Of a stretch of 64,000 nt of DNA, positions 11,083 to 23,034 are shown piece by piece (the stretch's first letter is position 1; every line of letters starts with the position of its first letter). This DNA comes from Ascaphus truei (taxonomy: Eukaryota; Chordata; Amphibia; Anura; Ascaphidae). Location of the stretch: assembly GCA_036426205.1 (NCBI GenBank), contig CM071567.1, forward strand, positions 289,393,385 through 289,457,384. The letters run 5' to 3'. A model generated the notes under the pieces. That model saw only the letters and a list, made by a program, of their open reading frames with translations, had not been told where the DNA came from and searched no databases. The translations under genes and the position numbers were made by a program.

Positions 11083-12740
11083 CAGCGGTGCCCAAACTGA
11101 GGGGCGCAAGATTGTTTAGGGGGGGCGCAGGCGGCGGGCGGGCGAAACCTGGCGTCTGCGGGCCGGCAGATGCCAAAACATGCTGTGCGCGGGCGGGCGC
11201 ACGGACAGGCAGGGGGCGATTTTGCCAGCAGCAGAGAGAAAAGCAGTCAGTAGCTGCAATTTCTCCTTCAGTCATTAGGTGGCGTTGTGCTGCACAGCTC
11301 ATGCAGCACCTCCATAATGCAGCGTGATAAGGTGAGAGCTTGAGTGTGTGAGTGTGTCATGGGCCGGGGGTGAAAGAGAGACATAGAGAGGTGGGTGAAA
11401 GAGTCATGGGGAGGGGGTGAAAGAGAGGCATGGAGAGGTGGGAGGGGGGTGAAAGAGAGACATGGGGAGGGAGGGTGGAAGTGCGACATGGGGTGAGAGA
11501 CATATTGGAGGGAGGGGTAGAGAAAGACACTGCGGGGAAGGGGAGACACTCTGGGAGAAGGTGAGAGACACTGGAGGGAAGGGAGAGACACACACACTGG
11601 CTAGGGAGAGACACTGGGGGGAGGAAAAGAGAGAGACACTGGTGGGAGGAAGAGACACAATGGCTGGAGGAGAGAGAGACACTGGGGGGAGGGAGAGAGT
11701 GAGAGAGTGAGAGACACTGGTGGAAGGGAGAGAGTGAGAGACACTGGGGGAGTGCGAGAGACACTGGGGGGGAGTGAGAGAGAGATACTAGGGAGAGTGA
11801 GAAAGAGAGCGAGACACACACGGGGGGAGGGAGAGGGAGAGAGAGAGAGTGGGGGAGGGAGAGAAACGGAGGGGAGAGATAGAGAGACACTGGAGGGGGA
11901 GTGAGAAACACTGGGGGAGAGGAGAGTGAGACTGTGGAAGAAGGGAGAGAGGTCCTGATGTGGCAGGGAGAGAGAGATTAATAATACAGCATAAATGGGG
12001 ATGCTATTAGACAAATATCATAATATTTATTTTGAAGTGATGTAATTTGTGTTATAAATACTTTTTACTTTTGTAAGTCTGGTCACCCTAGCTGGCGGCC
12101 AACATCATGCTGCACGCGGGGGCTGCGGAGGTACGGCAGTTGAAGAGAAATGGCTCCAAAGAGGCCAGGGGAGGAGCACAACCCAGCGCAGTGACATCAA
12201 ACGTGCTGCAGGTCTGGCCGGCACCGTGGAGTGATTGATGTTCCAGCTGCACCTGCACGCTTTGCTGTGCCTGCTGGGGGAGAGGGGAGGGGAGAGAAGT
12301 TCTGGCGGGGAGGAGGTGGTTCCCCTTTCAGACCAATGAGCTGCACAACCACTGGTAGCAGGGCCTTCCAGCACCTGGAGGAGCAGGCCCCTGCCTCATG
12401 ATCACCTATCCCCAGGGAGCTCCAGCAGGACCAGGAAGACATCAAAGGAGCGCTCCCCCAGCTAAACGGAGGGATGAAGCTCAGGCAGAGATGGCAGAAT
12501 TGAGGGGCTTGGGAGGAGGATGAGTTTTGGGGGGCTTAGGGTTATTCTTTGGGTCAGGGGGGGTCACTTTGGAGTATTGATCAGCGGGGAGATCCATAAG
12601 TACCCCCAATGAGTTTGGTTATGGGGATCCCTGATCCCTGGGCAACATTTAAAACGGGAATAAATAAATAATATATAATACTGGTAGGTAGGAGTGGATG
12701 ACAATGGGGAAAGCAAATGGGAGAAGGAAAGACTTAATAT
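11083..12740. mobile_element. insertion with hAT family A left end and GA-rich core
   Basis: The left end CAGCGGTGCCCAAACTGAGG matches the family A hAT-like terminus. A G/C-rich block, a GA-rich minisatellite (11345-11975) and a second G/C-rich block (12095-12545) follow. TCTGGTCACCCTAG near 12078-12092 resembles the right end of the larger element that ends at 24120, so the insertion may be composite. A clean right end and target duplication were not found. Confidence 0.5.
11345..11975. repeat. GA-rich minisatellite
   Basis: Irregular units of 16-30 bp built on GAGAGACACTGGGGGGAGGG. It is purine-rich on the plus strand throughout. Long minus-strand frames here (up to 184 codons) read only as Leu/Ser/Pro-rich repeat and are not genes. 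Confidence 0.85.
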
Positions 12741-13010
12741 ACAGTGTTTCCACTGCAGCCAGGGATCCTGGGAAATGATACGCAAATGGTATGCAGTGTC
12801 ACCTTTTGCTTCAAATCCATTTTAAAATGGATCCCCAAACGTTTAGGCCTGCTGCATCACACAGCTTTTCAGCACAGTCTGGGTTAAAGAAGTGCATATC
12901 CAGTAACCTACTCCCAGACAGCTATTTTACAACCTTTTTGGTCTCTTCAGTGTGAGGCTGGTTATATTGGCATTGCATTGTGAAGCTGGGATAGGTTTGA
13001 ACCACGCATT

Positions 13011-14067
13011 ATATAAGTTATGGTGGATCAATTAGAGGATCTTCCTCATGTGGTTTTTAACCCTGGCTTGTATGCCGCAATAAAGTTTTTTTATCCAGCA
13101 CCTTGCCTCCAGCCTATTCAAGCAGCAGTGCTCGTTCTACTTCTTTACCCACTATGGTGGATCAATAGGTTACATAAAAACCTCCACTGTACAGCAAATA
13201 AAAATACCCCTTGTGCGCATATTCACATATTAGCATAAACATTTGTTATAGTAAACACAATGTTCTTTATGGGAGAAAATATAGGTAAATGTTATGTTAT
13301 TGTCAGTTGAAGAGACACGGTTGGTCTTAACACAACATTAAGTTAGGTTAACGCCACGTTAGGTGACGTAACTGAGCTTTGTCGATCTGGGCTTAAGAGT
13401 TAAAATCAGCAATTCAAGCAATTTGAAAAGTAAACATTTCTTTTCCAAATGGGTGATGTATGCTTAATTATAATTATATGGGAAAAGATAATTACTTGAG
13501 TACCATTCAAGAATTGCTTGAGTGCTGTTCATAGTTAATAAGGTATTATTTAGTATTACAGTGGGTGATTGCAGTCTTCACCAGGCATAAATAAATGGGA
13601 TTCTGTACATTCTGAGATTCTCATTTGCAATTTATCTTCTGGGAAATTGGACATGGCACAAATATAAACATTTGGCTGGTGATATGTAATATTTAAAAAC
13701 AAACTTTAAAGTGTATTTTAACTGGGTTTTATTTCTGTATTAAAAATCATATAATATATCTAATGATAAAAGCAAGATTTTTTTTCAATTACAGGAGACT
13801 GGAGAAAAATATAATCCAATAAATTATCAATAAACACACACAGATACATATTATATATATATATATATATATATATAGATATACTCACCTACGGTATACA
13901 GACAGAAACATGTATTATTTTGAAAATAAAAATCTATAGTACATATATACTCTACAAGTCTACTGTATACCCAAAGAATGGCAATCTTCCTTGCCAGATC
14001 CTTGAATTCGTCAATTGAATCTATCCAAAAACTATAGCCATTTACATATCAACCTCTATATCTAACA
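13011..14067. other. AT-rich DNA with an (AT)n tract
   Basis: No gene recognised. A TA microsatellite lies at about 13851-13876. Confidence 0.6.
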
Positions 14068-14071
14068 CATG

Positions 14072-14843
14072 TGTAACGGGTATTCCCCCACCCAATCGCA
14101 AATAGGGTCTCCTAGGGGAAATGCTGCTCTGGTTACAAGGCATAATAGTGTGGCGCACCTGCTGGCTTACAGACTCCTGAGTCTCCCTCTTGATGTATTA
14201 TGGGAAGGTCAGACAGGCCTTCTGGGGACATACCCAGTACGTACTCACGTGACAGTGCCTCCATCTATTGCTAGCCCCAGGATATGGGGTGAATCCCTGG
14301 AATAGAACGTCCCCTCCAGGGATGAGAGATTCCAGTCTCACAAACCGCTTCTTTATAATCAGAACACTTTATTGCATTCACTGGAACAGCATACACGCAG
14401 TACAGGAACACAGGAACACAGCAGTACAGGAACACAGTAACACACAGCTTACTTCTCAGAACTGACCCTGGCCTTTCCACTCCCAGTCAGGGCCCTGGAA
14501 GCAGGCCTAGCTCTCTCCACACCCCTATCAGAGTAGTGGGAACAGCTACCACCTCTCCCAGGGGAGGGCCTCAAGTCTGCCAGTCCCTGACAGCTCGGTT
14601 ATGTAGACTCAGCTCCTCTCAGGGTAGGAGCAACTGACTCAATACAGGAAATGCAGATCATTAAACACAGATACAACAAGATCCCGCCCCCGTCCCTTTT
14701 GGACACAGGCCTACTGCCACTGCTTTCTCTGCCTCACTGATCTGCAGTGAGTGGGAGACCCACCTTAACTCCGGCAAACCTGCCCTTACCAGGTATTATT
14801 GCACAGAAGAGACAGAATATATCCCAAACCTACCAGGCTATAC
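14072..14843 (-). repeat. 3' LTR
   Basis: Starts TGTAACGGGTATTCCCCCAC on the plus strand and ends GGCTATA. On the minus strand it contains AATAAAGTGTTCTGAT, a likely polyadenylation signal, upstream of a CTGTGTTCCTGTACTGC short tandem. It matches the right LTR over its full length, with differences that are often single-base indels. Confidence 0.85.
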
Positions 14844-17570
14844 TCTCCCTCTGGTGGAATCCAATGGTCCCCACTTGGACCTAAATTTGCGTGTCCATCC
14901 TGCAGGTGAACAACCTATACAAAACAAAATAAACATGACATATTATTCACCCAAAATACAGTGTTATTACTTTTGCAGGTTTACACCCTCCTCTGGTGGT
15001 GACACAAAATAGGATTACTCCCAACGTGGGGGAATCCGCTACTAACATGTAATGCCTGGGGTCAGGTTCCCTTTACACCCTACCCAGGATATAATTTACT
15101 TGTACTAGCTATACCCTTTTTGGGTGGCCTGCGCACAGCATGGTCCACTGGTTTTAGATCAGAAGTACCCATAACACTCTGGGTGGCATACTGGACACCT
15201 CAATCATCCATATTTAGACATGGTGCTAATGGTCGGAGAGGATCATGTCCATACACTTTCTCAAGGCATCTCCTGGAGATTAAGGCACAATATGAACAAC
15301 TCAATTCCCAAATCCCCAGAGTCCTGAACCAAACCCACCCATCTCCTTGTAATCAGTGAATGGCTTGGGTGACCCCATGTTCACCCAGTGACCCTTGTGA
15401 CTGTATCTGAAATCCGAACCAGATGGGACAGGGACAGGGCAATGGCAGGGTATGGGCCGAGATGGGGCATAGGACAGCAACATGGTCCGGGGCAAGTCCT
15501 TGGCTTCAGCTAGTGCCACCGGTCTATCCGCAGGGGCCGTGGCTGCTTGCTACGCAGCCCACGACAGCCAGCGTTTCCCTCGGTCTTACCACCCTTGTAT
15601 GTAGTGGTCCATTTCTCGCCTGGAGAGGGCGCTACTCACCGGAGCTGGCGTCGCCGCACAGTCCTCAGCCCGCTCCGGAGGTCGCCTTGTATGTGACGTC
15701 ATCCTCTCGCGACGGTCGCCTCATCGTGTGTCAGGTCCCCACAGAAGTACGCACTCCCAGGACGGGGTACCGGGAGGTCAACGATGTCCTTCATGCGAAG
15801 TAGGCACTAGATGGGCCTCGTCTCCTGGACTCCTCCAACGCAGCCTTGGTCGGGGCTCTTCTAAGGCCCTCCTCCATCGGAGCCTGCTCCACATCACAGA
15901 TAAGTGGCTCTCTTCTTGCAGCACCGCTGTAGGGGCCGCCGGTAGGGCGCATCACCCCCGCTGAACTGCTATCACACTCGTCGGCCAACGAGGCTATGAC
16001 ATCTCCGCAGGGGAATAACATTGGGCCCCTCGCCGTCACTAGGCGCAATCGGCACAAGCGTTCCCCTTCTGACCACCAGCGTAGCGATCCCCATCCTCCC
16101 GGCAGTCACAGTCTCTTCCGTGGGTTCCACCATCGTGAGTTCCGCCCGCGCAACCGGGGTCACGGACCCCTGGAACGTTGTTGGGCGCGCACGGGCCCCC
16201 CACATGGGTAGCATCGACATGGCCCACATTGCATACAACAAAACCGCTGGGTCATCAGCTTTGCTGCTGACACCCAGAGACTGTCTCTGGCCTCGTACAG
16301 TTCGATCACCCACCTGGTAGCATTTGGGGGTTGCGGTCTCTGAAACTGGCTCGGGCCTTGTCTCCCCATCGGGGCTTGGTACAACCCATGGTAGACATTA
16401 GCGGGCTAGACACAAATGGCGTTGCCCCATTCACAAAGAATAGCCCCCCAAACAAGGTCTTCTTCCCAGGCATACACAGTCAGGGCCCAAACACCGCAGC
16501 TTTGATCCCATCAGTGAGTACATCCGGAAAACCTTCTGGCAGCCGGTAATAGGCAAAGTCCAATCGCCTGCTCTTACTTTATGTAACACGGGCACAAAAA
16601 AAGGGGTAACTCACTCCTCTGGCCCGCCATGTCCATCAGTCTGAGTTGCGGAAGCTCGCATCCAGCTCCTCCTTCAGTTTGGGTAAAGCCTGGGTTGTCC
16701 TCATTGTCCCCCCTCCCTCTGGTAGATTAGAGGAGGGGCCACTCGGGATAAGGCGTGACTCTGGCTTTCACACTGTGACCCCTCCCTTGGTGGAGATTAG
16801 GGAGGGTCACTGGGGGTTACCTCATGATGTAGACTCTTCGCTGACCAGTCACTGGCAGGGGTGGCCGCGGCCCTGCTTTCGTGCCACTTCCTGCACATAG
16901 GCGGGGCTGTAGCTTTCGCGCCAGACCCGGCACAATCTCTGCAATTACTCTGCTCACAGTCTTTTTGCACGCAGCACGTGCGCCATCCGACTCGCGGGAA
17001 CCGCCATTTTAGCTCTCTTCGCACCGCGCGGTGCACTTCTTATAGCAGCCCGCCATCTTAGGTGAACCCACAATTTTCACTGTAGTGCACCCCTCACTGC
17101 TTGGCAGGGAACTCGCTCTCTTGTGAATACTGCATCATGTAGCTTCTGGCAGTGTAAACTCACATACCCCAGGCTAGGCAAAACTCTTTCTTTGTATACC
17201 TGCACATGGACAGTCCATACACGTGCTCTGCGGTTCATAGTCTGGCTTGCTAGTAGTACTCTCTTGGCTCTTCCCTGTGCATACTCTTGTCTCCCCCTCT
17301 TGGCTGCCACTATCGTGGATCCTATCCAGGGGTCCCTCTTAACTGCGTTAACCAGGCCAACCCATAGGCATCCTGACTACCCGCCTCAGGTTTGACTAGA
17401 ACAGCACATACCTTGTCCTCCAGACCATTCACCCTTTAGGCCAGTCTAGGGCTTTTTTGCGAGGTTTGTCGTTCTCCTGACTACCCCTAGACTCTCCCTT
17501 TCAGCAGCACTTGTTCGGAAGCATACTTTCAATCTTTCTGTTTTGCGTCGCTGAAAAGCCTGTCCTGATT
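14844..17570 (-). other. LTR element interior, no recognisable coding domains
   Basis: About 2.7 kb. Overlapping minus-strand frames of 88 and 113 codons (15791-16057, 15972-16313) and plus-strand frames up to 126 codons exist, but I recognise no gag or pol motif in either direction. Roughly 15500-16350 and 16850-17050 are CpG-rich. If there was an ORF it has been lost; alternatively the interior may never have coded, as in LARD elements. Confidence 0.6.
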
Positions 17571-17588
17571 ATCTCAGCAGTGCCTCCA
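17571..17588 (-). other. primer-binding site, tRNA-Thr-like
   Basis: On the minus strand the site reads TGGAGGCACTGCTGAGAT, two bases inside the LTR. It matches the complement of the 3' end of vertebrate tRNA-Thr(AGT), which ends CAGCGGTGCCTCCA (recalled), except at two positions that are both transitions. This fixes the orientation of the element. Confidence 0.75.
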
Positions 17589-17590
17589 AT

Positions 17591-18367
17591 TGTAACGGGT
17601 ATTCCCCCACCCAATCGCAAATAGGGTCTCCTAGGGAATGCTGCTCTGGTTACAAGGCATAATAGTGTGGCGCACCTGCTGGCTTACAGGACTCCTGAGT
17701 CTCCCGCTTGATGTTATTTTGGGGAAGGCCAGGACAGGCTTCTGGGGACTACCCAGTACGTACTCACGGTGACAGTGCCTCCATCTATTGCAGGCCCCAG
17801 GATATGGGGTGAATCCCTGGAATAGAACGTCCCACTCAGGATGAGGAATTCCAGTCTCACAACCGCTCTTTATAAATCAGGAACACTTTATTGCATTCAC
17901 TGGAACAGCATACACAGCATTACAGAACACAGGAACACAGCAGTACAGGAACACAGTAACACAGCATTACTTCTCAAATGACCCTGGCCTTTCACTCCCA
18001 GTCAGGCCCTGGAAGCGGCCTAGCTCTTCCACTAACCCCCTATCAGAGTAGTGGGAACAGTCCCCACCTCTCCCAGGGGGAGGCCTCAAGTCTGCCAGTC
18101 CCTGACGCTCGGTTAGGTAAGACTCACTCCTCTCAGGGTAGGAGCAACTGACTCAATACAGGAAATGCAAATCATTAAGACAGATACAACAAGAGCCCGC
18201 CCCCGTCCCCCTTATTGGACACAGGCCGACTGCACTGCTTCTCTGCCTCACTTTCTGCCACTATCTGCAGTGTGGGGAGAACCCACCTTAACTCCTGGCA
18301 AACCTGCCCTTACAGTATTAGTGCACAAATGAGGACAGAATAATAGCCCAAACCTACCAGGGCTATA
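17591..18367 (-). repeat. 5' LTR
   Basis: Full-length partner of the LTR at 14072. Compared with it, many of the differences I read are one-base gaps in short homopolymers (for example CCTAGGGAAT against CCTAGGGGAAAT). The element's transcription start would lie in this copy, minus strand; no TATA box was confidently placed. Confidence 0.85.
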
Positions 18368-18371
18368 CATG

Positions 18372-19160
18372 TATTGTAGGCTGCCTATAGCATCTACAGT
18401 ACCTTTGAGCGTTCACTCAAAATTCAGAGATTTTTCAACATAGCTGACAAGAAAAATATGTAGCTAACTCAAGTTGGTAGATCTGCTGCTTTGGGATCTG
18501 ATAAACCTCCTGTCTGTAAGACACAGCAACGTAGCAGAGCCAAAGCTACATTCATTGAGATCATTACCATGCAACATAATGCAGCAGATTTTTTTTTTTT
18601 ATAAAATGTGACTGTGTCAAATGCCAGAAGCTTTTGCTGATGTGTTTTATATTTGACACAGATCATTAGCCAAGAAGTTATGGCCTTCTGAGACCTGCCA
18701 TCGTTTTTGAAGCTTTAAAATATGAAGATAATGATGGACAGAATAGCACATTTTGATAAATACGATTATAATAAGTGCATTGCTTTACTCATGCCTCACG
18801 CAACTTGTTGACTTTCCTAAAATGTCAAAATAATGAGGGACAATGAGAAAAATAGACAAAAAAAAACACCTTAATACATTGGTGCTAAGAGATGCCGGCT
18901 AAAAATTCCTGTCTCAGCATCAATATCGCTAAAAAAAATGCCTGATAATGAGTGTCTTGATGAGCACTGAATTGACAAATATGATGGGAATGAGTTTAGC
19001 AATTCAAGACTGTGTATGTAATGCTAGTTCTGATTGGGATAGAGCGCTTTGTAAAGTGTAACAAAGGCCCAATGTATTTCTCCCAAAATGCTTACCATAC
19101 AGATTCTTCATGTGCAGTAATAGAAGAAACTTCACTAAGGAAATGCTCTTCCAACTATAC
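18372..19160. other. AT-rich DNA, no gene seen
   Basis: No supported feature; bases 19153-19160 are the left target duplication of the next MITE. Confidence 0.55.
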
Positions 19161-19341
19161 CAGGGGTAATGAACTCCAGTTCTCAGCAAGTGAAGTTTTT
19201 AGGATATCCCTGCTTTGGCACAGGTGGCTCTATCAGTCCCTGCTTCAGCATTTGACTGATCCACTGATAGAGCTGTCTGTACTAAAGCAGGTATAACCTC
19301 ACCTGTTGGTAGCTCTAGAGAGCTGCAGTTGGTCACCCCTG
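19161..19341. mobile_element. foldback hAT-like MITE, family B (copy 1)
   Basis: Starts CAGGGGTAATGAACTCCAG and ends AGTTGGTCACCCCTG; the two halves are inverted copies, with GGATATCCCTGCTTTGGCAC facing a partner near 19275-19295. Flanks AACTATAC and ACCTATAC agree at 7 of 8 bases. Related copies at 34541 (perfect duplication) and 50704-51088. Confidence 0.82.
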
Positions 19342-20717
19342 ACCTATACTATATTTTGTTTTTCATGGACTTCTGCATCACCCCACGATTACAGCCCACA
19401 CCTCCTGTCTCCACACTACCTATTAAGGATCACATAAAACAATCATGAATGGGTTGTTTGCTTACCTGCAATAAAACTTCAGTGTTTCTAAACAGGCTGG
19501 AATTGTTCTTACAACTCAGTTACAACTGATTATTGACTACCCCTACTCTATAAGCAATCCAACAGAGGTTATTCCTTGGAACATGATGCCAAATTAACTG
19601 GTAACACTTGACACGGTTCAAGTTATGTTTCAGTACTAATAAATTGGGCCTTTCAAAATACAAATCAAATGACTAATTACTTGAACAGAAAACTCTGCAA
19701 TATGTCAGTGGAAATTCATCAATGTATAGTGACATTAAAAATAATGTCTTCTTAACAATTAGTTGCTGAAGAAAAACAACTGGACAATTATTAAGCAAAT
19801 GTTATTGGAATTTTGGAACTTTACTGACTGACATCATTAAAATAAATTGGTGCTTGTTAATACACAAAATGTTATAGCGGCCGTGAGGCACTTTAGTGCA
19901 TGTTGGGTTGAATGGGTTAAATTGGACATAAAGTGCCTTGCGCCTTAGAAATGCTGGATAAATATGACCCATAAGGGGAAATCCTGCGTTCACTGCCTTG
20001 GATCGAACTGCAATACCTGATATCGGACCTTAGTGACACCTGGCCTTAGTACCCCATTCATTAAAAGCAGAGGCTACATTGAACTCATGAAGTTTACCAG
20101 TTCAAGCACTTAAACAGTTTATCATTTCTGTTCTTGTTAATAAAAACAAGAGTAGAATAAACAGTTTTAGAACGTGGTGTAGTTAGCAGAGCTGAGACAT
20201 GGCCTTTTCCATTCCCATGTATCTATTTCCATTATATAGGCAATTAAAAATACATTTTAAAAAAACAGAAGTATACATTTGAAACAGAGATGAAGGAGAA
20301 GATATGTTGCATATGAGCAAGAACAGGTTTTAGCAGCATCAACAGGTGTTCCCAACCCTCTGCTTTACAGTACAGCCCAAGTGATGTTATGTAATGAATC
20401 ACTGTGACTTCCATGGAGTAAAAACAAGGTGAATCACATGTTGCCATAAATCTGTGCCTCTGTGATTAATCTGCACAGATCCCAGATCATTGTTCTGATT
20501 GCACAGTACATTAAGGTTAAGAATAGTAATTCTGCATAAGCTACTTTTATCAATTAAAAGCTTTATAAATATTTAAAGTCAACTATGTCCTATAAAAATT
20601 CATATGAAATGCCAAGAACCCAATTAGGCTGTAAAGCTACAATCATTATGTTGTCAATTATCACAAATATCACCACAGACTTTAAAACATATTCAACAAA
20701 ATTAATTTCCTTTTACT
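19342..20717. other. AT-rich DNA, no gene seen
   Basis: No recognisable gene or transposon end between the two MITE-type elements. Confidence 0.55.
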
Positions 20718-21199
20718 CTATCGTTAGGGTGACCATACGTCCCGGTTTTGCCGAGACAGTCCCGTTTTTTTCGGTCCTGTCCCGGATTTTCTCCTGGCCC
20801 GGTTTTTTAGATGTGTGTGCACTCTGCAGCGGAGCGTGGCGGCGGCAGAGGATTTGGTAGCCCGGCCGGTAAGTATTTTCAACATACCAGGGCTGAACAT
20901 GCCGAGCCCGCAGGGGATTGGTGGAGGATGCCGGGGGGCGGGGCATTAGATCTCCCGGGCTTTCTCTCCCCTGGCACTCTGGCCCTCCCTCCGGCTCCTC
21001 TGCCTCCCTCCTGTACCCGGCTCGCTCTTCCCCCTGCAGTCCCTGGCTCGCTCTCCCCCCTGCAGTCCATGGCTCGCTCTCCCCCCCCCTCAACCTCCCC
21101 TACCCTCCCAGAGCCCGCTCACAGCTTCTCGCGCCACTTCCTGTGAGTGTCTGCCCCAGTCTGCCGCCTCCGCTGAACCCGCAGCCGCCTGAGGTAGGC

Positions 21200-22450
21200 A
21201 TAGGGTATACCCTAGAGGCGGAGATGGGAGATGCAGGAGGGGGGGGGGGAAATGGAGATGCAGGAGGGGGGAGAAATGGGATATGCAGGGGGGGAAGAAA
21301 TGGGAGATGTGGGAGAAGAGATGGGAGATGCGGGGGGGAGAGATGCAGGGGGGGAGAGATGCAAGGGGAAGATATGGGAGATACAGGGGGGAGATATGGG
21401 AGATGCAGGGGGAAAGATGCAGGTGGTGAGATGGGAGATGCAGGGGGGAAGAGATGCAGGGGGGGAAGAGATGGGAGATATGCAGGGGAAGATGCAGGGT
21501 TGAGATGGAGACAGGTGGGAGAAACAGGGGGGGAGAGATGGGAGACGCAGGGGGGGAGAGATGCAGGGGGGAGAGATGGGAGATGCAGGGGGGGGAGTGA
21601 TGCAGGGCGGGGAGAGATGCACAGGGTGAGAGATGCAGGGGGGAGAGATGCACAGGGGGAGAGATGCAGGGCGGGAGAGATGCAGGGGGAGATGCAGGGT
21701 GGGGAGACATGCAGGGGGGGAGAGATACAGGGGGGTGAGAGATGCAGGGGGGGAGAGATGCAGGGTGGGGAGAGATGCAGGATGGGGAGAGATGCAGGGG
21801 AGAGAGATGGATTGCAGGGGTAGGGATGGGAGATGCAGGTGGAGGGTGCAGGGGGAGATGATGCAGGGGGGAGAGAGATGGGGATGCAGGGGGGAGAGAT
21901 GCAGGGGAGGAGAGATGCAGGGGAGAGATGCAGGGTGGAGAGAGATAGGAGATGCATGGGTGGGAGCGATGCAGGGGGGAGAGATGGGGAGGAGTGCATG
22001 GGTGGTCGAGAGAAGCATGGGGGGTAGCACGAGATGGGAGATGGGAGATGCAGGGGGGGAGAGATGGGAGATGCGGGGGGAGTGTATATGAGGATGATGA
22101 TGACGATGTTGATTTTACCCGTGCTGCACAATTTTTTTAAATATGTATGGGGGTGGGTCTTTAAAAAATATATTGGTGCGGCGTGGGTCTTTTTAATATG
22201 TATTGACGGGGGCGGGTATTTTAATTATGTATTGCGGGATGGGGTTTTTTGGTATGTATTTTGTGGGGGGATTGAGTGAGTGGGGTAATTTACGGAAGGT
22301 AGGGGCGAGTGAGAGGGGGAGTGAGTGAGGAAAAGAGGGAGTAAGACACAGGGGAGATAAATACATGCGAGGTGGGAGGGGAGGAGAGTGATTGAGAGAG
22401 GGGAGAGAGAAATTCATGGGTAGAGGGTGGGAAATAGAGGGGGCTCGTGA
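21200..22450. repeat. GA-rich minisatellite (GAGATGCAGGGGGG units)
   Basis: Irregular tandem units such as GGGAGAGATGCAGGGGGGAG and GATGGGAGATGCAGG occupy about 0.9-1.2 kb, fading into simpler G-rich sequence after 22090. Frames of 301 (plus) and 343 (minus) codons run through it only because the repeat lacks stops; their translations are Gly/Asp/Cys/Arg or Ser/Pro/His/Leu repeats. Confidence 0.88.
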
Positions 22451-22465
22451 GGTGTGAAATTAGCC

Positions 22466-22633
22466 TAAGGCCGCGCTTATAGTGCTGCAGTCGCTGGAAA
22501 AATCAAATTCAAATTACTTCCAGCGATTGCGACTGAGCCGTCGCGCCGTCCTGTCGCTCCAACTATAAGTGCACGCGACGGTATCAATACATTTGTTTTG
22601 ACGTGACGTCGCCAGCACTATAAGCGCGGCCTA
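22466..22633. mobile_element. 168-bp MITE with TIR TAGGCCGCGCTTATAGTGCT
   Basis: Left TAAGGCCGCGCTTATAGTGC and right GCACTATAAGCGCGGCCTA are near-perfect inverted repeats. The interior holds CAGCGATTGCGACTGAGCCG and GACGTGACGTCGCCAG. Short, CpG-rich and non-coding. The superfamily is undetermined because the target duplication is not clear. Confidence 0.72.
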
Positions 22634-22654
22634 ATATGTGTCAGCCAGATAGGG

Positions 22655-22718
22655 GTTCCCCGAGATTTTTCTAAATACTTCAAGGGTTCCTCCAAACAAA
22701 AAAGTTTGCGCCCCCCTG
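22655..22718. mobile_element. family A hAT-like right terminus
   Basis: AAAAGTTTGCGCCCCCCTG is the family A right end, preceded by a GGGGTTCCCCGAGATTTTTC segment. No matching left end nearby, so this is a fragment or the right end of a larger rearranged copy. Confidence 0.5.
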
Positions 22719-23034
22719 GTCTAGTCTATCTTTTTAATCCACCTCTTATCAGAGCTAAGTACTGTAAGTAGCAACATATATTTATAATACACAACCCGAT
22801 TTCCCCTATTTAGTTTGCAAATTGTAATATATTAAAAAAATTAAAATGTCTTAATTTGAATTAATGCCTTCATTTTTTATTTCATTTTAATGTCTTCGTT
22901 ATTTATGTAATTTTAATTAATGTATTAATTTTTTATTAAGTACAGTTAAGATTAGAAAGTACATTTCAGATTTCAGGCTGCAAAGTGGTTTGTTTTATTT
23001 ATTTCCGATAGAGGATTTCACTATCCTCTAATAC

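Larger units (their letters stand above)
11020..13010 (+). repeat. octamer-containing repeat, copy split by an insertion
   Basis: Segments 11020-11082 and about 12740-13010 together match the repeat found uninterrupted at 53821-54170: ACAGGTCTTTAACCCTGCTT then CACTGCAGCCAGGGATCCTG, AATGATACGCAAATGG, TTTTGCTTCAAATCCATTTT and so on. Everything from 11083 to about 12740 is therefore a later insertion. The inference rests on the order and similarity of the two flanks. Confidence 0.65.
14072..18367 (-). mobile_element. non-coding LTR retrotransposon (LARD-like)
   Basis: Two direct repeats of about 775 bp (14072-14843 and 17591-18367) flank 2.75 kb of internal DNA; CATG lies immediately outside both ends (14068-14071, 18368-18371). 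Orientation is minus: inside the right LTR is a primer-binding site (17571-17588) and inside the left LTR is a purine tract (AGAGGGAGAG on the minus strand, 14844-14853). The interior has no recognisable gag, protease, RT, RNase H or integrase, although it is CpG-rich and not obviously decayed. It would depend on enzymes from another element. Superfamily cannot be assigned without coding sequence. Confidence 0.82.

Noticed and set aside
11357..12014. Minus-strand frames of 109-184 codons rich in Ser, Leu and Pro
   Set aside because: Complement of the GA-rich minisatellite.
15423..16320. gag-like gene in the LTR interior
   Set aside because: Overlapping frames on both strands are due to high CpG content; no zinc knuckle or capsid motif recognised.
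17571..17588. tRNA-Thr gene
   Set aside because: Only the last 18 bases of a tRNA complement are present; it is a primer-binding site.
20918..22131. Open frames of 301 (plus) and 343 (minus) codons
   Set aside because: Both lie in the GA-rich minisatellite and translate to repeats; no start context, domain or codon signal.
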